Below are positions 59,089-64,000 of a stretch of DNA of 64,000 bases, piece after piece; the first letter of the stretch is position 1, and every line of letters begins with the position of its first letter. The stretch spans positions 434,001-498,000 of the forward strand of contig JBDWDN010000009.1 of NCBI GenBank assembly GCA_039977295.1, written 5' to 3'. The notes under the pieces are model-generated. The model was not told the DNA's origin, ran no database searches, and saw nothing but the letters and a program-made list of their open reading frames with translations. The stretch is from Hellea sp039977295 (GTDB lineage Bacteria > Pseudomonadota > Alphaproteobacteria > Caulobacterales > Maricaulaceae). Position numbers and translations under genes: made by a program.

Positions 59089-62088
59089 TTATCCCAAATT
59101 CGCCAAAGCCTCATTCAGTTTTTCAAGCTCTGCAACATAAGCCGCACGGCGTTCTTTTTGGAGGTTTACGACCTTTTCCGGGGCTTTGTCTGTGAAGGCT
59201 GGATTGCTGAGCTTCTTATCGATTTTATCGATTTCGGCTTGAGCTTTGTCAGCTTCTTTCGTGAGGCGAGCCGTTTCCGCGCCTTTATCAATGAGGCCGT
59301 CCAGAGGTATCGCGTAAGTCACCCCATCCACGACGGTTTGCAGAGCGCCCTTGGGCACAAGATCAGTAAGCTTCACAGAATCCACCCGTGCCATCGGTGA
59401 GAGCACGTCAGCATAGGTTGTGAGGCGCGGATCGAGGGTGTCCGCGAGCACCAATAACGGGGCTTTTTTGCTAGGCGGAATATTCATATCGGCGCGGACA
59501 GAGCGTAGATTCGTAATGAGTGTTTGCACCCACTCGATGTCTTTGCTCGCAGCTTCATCCATCAAGCTGTCTGAAAGGTCAGGCCATTGCGAGATGATGA
59601 GCATATCTTCACGGCTCTCTGCGATATTGTTCCAAAGCTCTTCTGTGATGAAGGGCATGAAGGGATGTAGTAATTTTAGAATTTGATCTAGCGTCCATGC
59701 AAAAGCTGCGCGAGTTTCATCTTTCTCTGCGCCGTCGGCGCCTGAGAGAACCGGCTTGGACATTTCCAAATACCAATTACAAAATGTGTCCCAGACGAAT
59801 TTATAAGCAGCATCGGCCGCGTCGTTAAAACGGTAGCTTTCAATACAGCGCGTGACCTCTTTTGTGGTTTTCGCCGTTTCAGAGATAATCCATTTATTCA
59901 GCGCGAGTTTCGCCGCCGCTGGGTCGAATGCGGCGGGAACGCAGCTATTCATTTGGCCGAAATTAGCCGCAGACCAGAGTTTTGTGCCGAAGTTGCGGTA
60001 GCCCGCAATACGGTCGACAGAGAGCCGAATATTACGGCCCTGCCCTGCCATAGAGGCAAGCGTAAAACGTAGCGCGTCCGCGCCATAAGCTTCGAAGCCG
60101 TCTGGATATTGCTTGCGGGTCATCTTCTCGATTTTAGGTGCTTTCTCTGGATTTTTGAGACCGCGTGTGCGTTTGGCGACAAGCTCATCAATCGTCACCC
60201 CGTCAATTAAGTCGAGCGGGTCGAGCGTATTACCGATAGATTTGGACATCTTCTTACCCGCTTCATCAAGGACAAGCGCATGGATATAGACATCCTTAAA
60301 GGGAACTTCGCCCTGAAAATGAAGGCCCTGCATCATCATTCGCGCGACCCAGAAGAAGATAATGTCAAAAGCGGTTACCAGGACGGAGGTGGGGTAGAAA
60401 CGTTCGAGTTCCTCGGTGCTGGCGGGCCAGCCGAGGGTAGAGAATGGCCAAAGACCGGAGGAGAACCAGGTGTCTAGGACGTCTGGGTCGCGGTAAATGC
60501 CAACCTCATTGGCAGCATCATAATTTTCTAAAGCTTCGCACTCTTGTAAATCTACGAGAATTTTGACTCGCTTATCAAAGCCTCTTTCAGAGTAGAAATT
60601 CTGAGCTTTTGCTTTTGCAGCCGCATCATTCTCCGCAACCACAATAGTTAGGTCAATGCTTTCATATGAAAGACTACCATCATCTAAAACCTCTGGAATA
60701 AAGTAAGCTGGGATGCGGTGTCCCCACCAAAGCTGCCTTGAAATACACCAAGGCTGGATGTCCTTCATCCAGTGGTCATAGGTTTTTTTCCAGTTCTCTG
60801 GAATGAAGCGGGTGGAGCCTTTAAATTTATTGCCCTTCTCCTTGGGGAGAGGGACATTATTATGCCCCCGCGCAACAGCTTCCATCGCGTCACTTGCAAG
60901 CTTATCCGCCGCCACGAACCATTGGTCCGTTAGCATCGGCTCAATCACGACGCCTGAGCGGTCGCCGTAAGGCTGCATGATTTTCTTATCTTCGACCTTA
61001 ATCAGAAAGCCCTCTGCGTCGATATCGGCGACCACCGCTTTACGCGCTTTGAACCTATCCATGCCAATATATTTAGCGGGCATGATTTCGGACTCGCACA
61101 TGGCGCCGCGTTCATCCATCAGGCTATACATCGGGATGTCATTGCGTTTGGCGACTTCATAGTCATTAAAGTCATGCGCGCCCGTAATTTTCACCGCGCC
61201 AGACCCAAAATCCATATCGGGATATTCATCCGTGATAATAGGGATCAGGCGGTTCGCGAGCGGAAGGCGCACCATTTTACCGACGATAGATTTATAACGC
61301 TCATCATCAGGATGCACGGCAACGGCGCCGTCGCCTAGCATAGTTTCAGGGCGCGTGGTGGCGATAGAAATGTAGTCACGCTCCTCAGATAACGTGATAT
61401 TCCCGTCTTCATCTTTTTCAACGTAAGTATAAGTCTCGCCGCCCTCTAGCGGATACTTAAAGTGCCAGAAGTGACCGTCTTTTTCGATATTCTCAACTTC
61501 GAGATCAGAAATCGCGGTCTGAAAATGCGGGTCCCAATTAACCAGCCGTTTATCGCGGTAAATAAGGCCAGCTTCATACATTTCGACGAAGGCTTTCGTA
61601 ACGGCCTCGGCCATTTTATCAGATGGGTCTTCGGGATTGCCCAAGGTGAATTTCTCGCGTGACCAATCACAAGAGCTACCCAAACGGCGAAGCTGTTGAT
61701 TGATGTTACCGCCGCTTTCCGCTTTCCACGCCCAAACATGCTCTAGGAACTCCTCGCGCGTCATATCTTTGCGGGCCTTGCCCTCAGCGGCAAGTCTACG
61801 TTCAACCACCATTTGCGTGGCGATGCCTGCATGGTCTGTGCCCGGCTGCCACAATACGGCCTTACCGCGCATGCGGTTATAGCGCACAAGGATGTCTTGA
61901 ATGGTGTTATTAACCGCATGCCCCATATGCAGGCTGCCCGTTACATTGGGCGGCGGGATCACGATAGAAAAATTATCGTCTTTGGTATCGCCGGGCTTAG
62001 CCGCGCGAGGTTTAAATGCGCCGCTCTCTTCCCACATCTTATAGAGGCGTTGTTCGGCGTCTTGCGGATTAAATTTAGTCTCAAGCAT
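59089..62088 (-). CDS. valS: Valyl-tRNA synthetase with an in-frame palindromic-repeat insertion
   Basis: ValS charges tRNA(Val). The 999-residue class I synthetase has PPPNVTGSLHMGHA with HMGH at 54-57, KMSKS at 613-617, CISRQLWWGHRIPAY, and a C-terminal coiled coil (from about 925) with EADKAQAEIDKIDKKL. It also carries NVPLPKEKGNKFK around residues 411-423, between AVARG and STRFIPENW, where family members pass directly from the G to the RF. This stretch is encoded by the palindromic-repeat core seen beside the DUF559 gene. The frame is intact, so the enzyme is presumably active. ATG at 62088. Confidence 0.96.
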   Translation of the reverse strand: MLETKFNPQDAEQRLYKMWEESGAFKPRAAKPGDTKDDNFSIVIPPPNVTGSLHMGHAVNNTIQDILVRYNRMRGKAVLWQPGTDHAGIATQMVVERRLAAEGKARKDMTREEFLEHVWAWKAESGGNINQQLRRLGSSCDWSREKFTLGNPEDPSDKMAEAVTKAFVEMYEAGLIYRDKRLVNWDPHFQTAISDLEVENIEKDGHFWHFKYPLEGGETYTYVEKDEDGNITLSEERDYISIATTRPETMLGDGAVAVHPDDERYKSIVGKMVRLPLANRLIPIITDEYPDMDFGSGAVKITGAHDFNDYEVAKRNDIPMYSLMDERGAMCESEIMPAKYIGMDRFKARKAVVADIDAEGFLIKVEDKKIMQPYGDRSGVVIEPMLTDQWFVAADKLASDAMEAVARGHNNVPLPKEKGNKFKGSTRFIPENWKKTYDHWMKDIQPWCISRQLWWGHRIPAYFIPEVLDDGSLSYESIDLTIVVAENDAAAKAKAQNFYSERGFDKRVKILVDLQECEALENYDAANEVGIYRDPDVLDTWFSSGLWPFSTLGWPASTEELERFYPTSVLVTAFDIIFFWVARMMMQGLHFQGEVPFKDVYIHALVLDEAGKKMSKSIGNTLDPLDLIDGVTIDELVAKRTRGLKNPEKAPKIEKMTRKQYPDGFEAYGADALRFTLASMAGQGRNIRLSVDRIAGYRNFGTKLWSAANFGQMNSCVPAAFDPAAAKLALNKWIISETAKTTKEVTRCIESYRFNDAADAAYKFVWDTFCNWYLEMSKPVLSGADGAEKDETRAAFAWTLDQILKLLHPFMPFITEELWNNIAESREDMLIISQWPDLSDSLMDEAASKDIEWVQTLITNLRSVRADMNIPPSKKAPLLVLADTLDPRLTTYADVLSPMARVDSVKLTDLVPKGALQTVVDGVTYAIPLDGLIDKGAETARLTKEADKAQAEIDKIDKKLSNPAFTDKAPEKVVNLQKERRAAYVAELEKLNEALANLG
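60833..60856 (-). repeat. Palindromic-repeat core inside valS
   Basis: The plus strand reads CCCTTCTCC-ttgg-GGAGAGGG-aca. It is the same hairpin as in the copies at 1432-1451 and 1858-1877, with one change (GGAGAGGG for GGAGAAGG) that keeps pairing by wobble. Read as valS codons it gives VPLPKEKG. The CGGATGAGGGG end of the unit is not visible, so this is a partial or decayed copy. Confidence 0.75.
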
Positions 62089-62107
62089 TGCGGCGTTATC
62101 CTAACGT

Positions 62108-62142
62108 AAAAAGCCCCGCCCCCTCATATAAAGGGCGAGGCT
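62108..62142 (-). terminator. Terminator after popZ
   Basis: On the minus strand AGCCTCGCCC pairs with GGGCGGGGCT (one mismatch or G-U) across the loop and is followed by TTTTT. It ends the popZ transcript ahead of valS. Confidence 0.8.
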
Positions 62143-62187
62143 CGTTTAGCTGTGCTCTACCCTGAAACAACAGGGATTTAAAGAGTC

Positions 62188-63831
62188 TTATTTCCCTGAT
62201 GAAATGCGTTTCACTTCTTTTGTGACAGCGCGTTCCACAATGCCCTTAAGATTGGCGTCGAGCCACTCTTTGAGCATAGGCTGCAAAGCTTCCATAACAA
62301 GGTCGCCAATACGGTCACCGCGTTCAGCAACCGTTGCTTTTTCTTCGACAACATTTGTCAGAGACGCAAAGGCCCCAGCTGTCGCTGTCTCTGTAACTTC
62401 GTCAATAATTGCGTCTGATGTTTTGGCTCTGGCCATTTTGGGAGTCTCCTCGATGTGGGGTTCTTGGTGGGGTTCTGGGGTGTTAGATTCGGGAATTTCA
62501 ATGTCTAAATCTTGGGCGTCAGCTGCCTTATCGGCCAATATGTCATCTAATTGAGATAAAGCTGCATCAATATCGTCGGGCTCGGAATCTTCTGCAGCGT
62601 CTTCATGGTTTTGATCTGTGGCCGCAGCAGTAGCTATGCTGACGGCGCCTAATCCAGCGGCGGCGGCCAGGCCTTTACCGAGCATAGAGTCCGCAGTCGC
62701 AGCGTCAGCCTCAGCTTGGGCCGCGATCTCTTTAAGGGAGAGGGCCGCAGGCTCAGCTACATTTTCAGCTGCATTTTCATTTTCTGGCGCGGGAATTTCT
62801 GGAATAGTGAGCTCTTCGGAGAGCTTTGTCTCGTCATCCAAGGTCATCGACAAGATTTCATCCATCACATCATCTGCGCTGGCATCATCATCAATATCAT
62901 TCGTTTCCGCTGGTACGGCCTCGGCGACCGGTTCATCATGCAATGGCTGTTCCGTTAGATCAGCCATAAGGGATTTAACCAAATCCATATCAGGATCGGT
63001 GCCCGAGTTTTTCACCTCTTCAATATCGTCATCGCCAAAATCGAGTTCTGCCAACAAATCTTCCGCAGGGTCAATAACGCGGTCACCCATGTCACTAGAA
63101 GCAGCCTCGGCCTCTTGATAGGTAGCGCTATCTTCGAGCATATTATCCAGCATCAGAGACAAATCATCCTCTAGGGGCTCTACGGCCTCTGAAGGTGATG
63201 GTTTCGTCTCTGGGCTCGAAGGTTTGGCGACACCCGCTGCGCTGCCTAAGCCAAGCGCAGCCATCGCCCCGCCCATAAGCCCGCCAGAAGGTTTAGGCGT
63301 TTCAACGCGGCTGATAATCTCATCATCCATTTCAGCAATAAGGTCGTCCAGTTCGTCGTCAAAATCAGAGGCGTCCTCGGCGGCATCCGTTTCACCCACG
63401 GCCAAATCTAGCGTGTCATCCATGGCGAGCGGTTCCGCGCCTGTTTCCCCTAGCTCAGATTCATCTAAAGGGATTTCAAGGTCAAGGACATCATCCATAA
63501 CCTCGTCAGACATAGCAGGTGTTTCGATTTGCGGAATTTCGAGCGCGCCAGAAGGCTCGACATCCATATCGCCGATTAAGGCTTCGATATCCATATCGAT
63601 CGTAGGCGTCTCATCCGAGATTACATCTAAATCAAGGGTATCAACCTGCACGAGCTCTGCCACATCGCCAATTATGGCCTCTGTCTCCAAAGCGTCATCG
63701 ACAACCATATCACCAGTCTCTTGCCCCTCATCATCGGCAATGATCTTACGAATGGACGCTAAAATATCCTCCATGCTCGGATCTTGGCCATCCGCCATGT
63801 TACTATTCGTGTCCGGAGTCTGTTCAGACAT
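62188..63831 (-). CDS. popZ: Polar organizing protein PopZ, very long acidic form (DUF2497)
   Basis: PopZ forms a polymeric hub at the cell pole that holds the chromosome origin and recruits cell-cycle proteins. Conserved ends are the N-terminal SMEDILASIRKIIADDE (about 19-35) and the C-terminal ERGDRIGDLVMEALQPMLKEWLD to VKRISSGK (last 50-60 residues). At 547 residues it is about three times Caulobacter PopZ (about 177). The middle about 440 residues are rich in Asp, Glu, Pro and Ala, with two Gly/Ala-rich hydrophobic patches (GGLMGGAMAALGLGSAAG and GLAAAAGLGAVSIATA). The ATG at 63831 follows GGGAAG. A CtrA-type site lies upstream. valS follows, as in relatives. Confidence 0.9.
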   Translation of the reverse strand: MSEQTPDTNSNMADGQDPSMEDILASIRKIIADDEGQETGDMVVDDALETEAIIGDVAELVQVDTLDLDVISDETPTIDMDIEALIGDMDVEPSGALEIPQIETPAMSDEVMDDVLDLEIPLDESELGETGAEPLAMDDTLDLAVGETDAAEDASDFDDELDDLIAEMDDEIISRVETPKPSGGLMGGAMAALGLGSAAGVAKPSSPETKPSPSEAVEPLEDDLSLMLDNMLEDSATYQEAEAASSDMGDRVIDPAEDLLAELDFGDDDIEEVKNSGTDPDMDLVKSLMADLTEQPLHDEPVAEAVPAETNDIDDDASADDVMDEILSMTLDDETKLSEELTIPEIPAPENENAAENVAEPAALSLKEIAAQAEADAATADSMLGKGLAAAAGLGAVSIATAAATDQNHEDAAEDSEPDDIDAALSQLDDILADKAADAQDLDIEIPESNTPEPHQEPHIEETPKMARAKTSDAIIDEVTETATAGAFASLTNVVEEKATVAERGDRIGDLVMEALQPMLKEWLDANLKGIVERAVTKEVKRISSGK

Positions 63832-63868
63832 AGTCTTCCCTTGGTAATCCAGCAAATTCCCCTTGCCG

Positions 63869-63883
63869 TTAAGACAAAGTTAA
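63869..63883 (-). promoter_or_regulatory. CtrA-type site upstream of popZ
   Basis: The minus strand reads TTAA-CTTTGTC-TTAAC, a full match to the CtrA consensus TTAA-N7-TTAAC, 38 bases before the popZ ATG. A GACTC (GANTC, CcrM target) lies about 35 bases further upstream. Confidence 0.6.
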
Positions 63884-63918
63884 GACAACACGTCACAATT
63901 GTCTAGATGCGATAGGAC

Positions 63919-64000
63919 TCAATTTTGGGGGGAAATCAGGTCAGGACGTTCTTTCTCACTAATAATGCCAGGATCGAGGTCTTTGACGACGGATGGCTCT
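63919..64000 (-). CDS. C-terminal end of an unidentified gene (partial)
   Basis: An open minus-strand frame enters from the right edge and ends at a TGA at 63921-63919 after 26 codons (tail DPGIISEKERPDLISPQN). It is too short to name. In Caulobacter an outer-membrane efflux protein gene lies near popZ as far as I recall, so that is one possibility. The frame reads as plausible coding sequence, but it could be chance. Confidence 0.4.
   Translation of the reverse strand, partial: EPSVVKDLDPGIISEKERPDLISPQN

Noticed and set aside
63224..63847. A 207-codon Ser-rich open frame on the plus strand opposite popZ
   Set aside because: The acidic Asp/Glu/Ala codons of popZ read backwards as Ser and Ile codons without stops. 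Frames opposite such genes are open by composition.
1..64000. CRISPR arrays, tRNA or rRNA genes, insertion sequences, prophage or a classical defence island
   Set aside because: I saw no regularly spaced direct repeats, no cloverleaf with a TTCGA-type arm in the gaps, no transposase or integrase, and no restriction-modification or toxin-antitoxin pair. The only nuclease outside repair genes is the DUF559 protein.

Overview
This window reads as ordinary chromosome of an alphaproteobacterium of the Caulobacter/Hyphomonas/Maricaulis kind. The grounds are a PopZ gene beside valS, a CtrA-type TTAA-N7-TTAAC site upstream of popZ, an alphaproteobacterial serC-serA operon with a structured leader, and the order ruvC-ruvA-ruvB-ybgC ... 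tolQ-tolR-tolA-tolB-pal-cpoB-tilS-ftsH-folP. Base composition is near 50% GC by eye. The assignment to a Maricaulales/Hyphomonadales-like lineage is inference. I saw no rRNA, tRNA, CRISPR array, prophage or insertion sequence.

Layout. 1-3.7 kb: gatB (cut by the window edge), gatA and gatC, with a small DUF559 nuclease gene between gatB and gatA that is bracketed by inverted copies of a palindromic repeat. 3.9-6.3 kb: three tandem lysophospholipid-acyltransferase-like genes plus a membrane protein. 6.4-11 kb: envelope proteins (M48 protease with TPRs, DsbA-like lipoprotein, a secreted protein, a beta-helix protein). 11-17.3 kb: yghU-type GST, serC-serA, purA and a DMT transporter. 17.4-20.7 kb: thiD, two TM2 proteins, folP and a HAD-like gene. 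20.7-29.2 kb: ftsH, tilS and the whole Tol-Pal cluster on the minus strand. 29.5-36.5 kb: a small lipoprotein, a TonB/TolA-like anchor protein, ybgC and the ruv genes, with a lipoprotein gene set between ruvC and ruvA. 36.5-40.6 kb: a secreted metallophosphoesterase, a YafK/DpaA-type L,D-transpeptidase-fold protein and two paralogous exported proteins. 40.6-40.94 kb: a gene-free stretch with hairpins, a 9-bp tandem repeat, a double-hairpin palindromic element and two adjacent DnaA-box-like 9-mers in front of dnaB. 41-45 kb: dnaB, alr with a basic tail, and a retropepsin-like lipoprotein. 45.2-49.7 kb: katG behind an OxyR-like site, and a penicillin-amidase-family acylase. 49.8-57.1 kb: a plus-strand run of a DUF533 protein, a Kazal inhibitor, a cupin, a VWA protein, an FKBP isomerase, two paralogous coiled-coil methyltransferases, exonuclease III and a DUF2145-like protein. 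57-64 kb, minus strand: two DUF3137 paralogues, valS, and a popZ far longer than usual.

Most of the window is housekeeping and cell-envelope biology. The most unusual signal is the palindromic repeat family: two inverted copies flank the DUF559 nuclease gene, and a third copy of its core hairpin lies in frame inside valS, where it encodes about 15 residues that ValRS proteins usually lack. That pattern suggests a small dispersed element able to enter coding sequence, possibly linked to the DUF559 nuclease. The link is a hypothesis.
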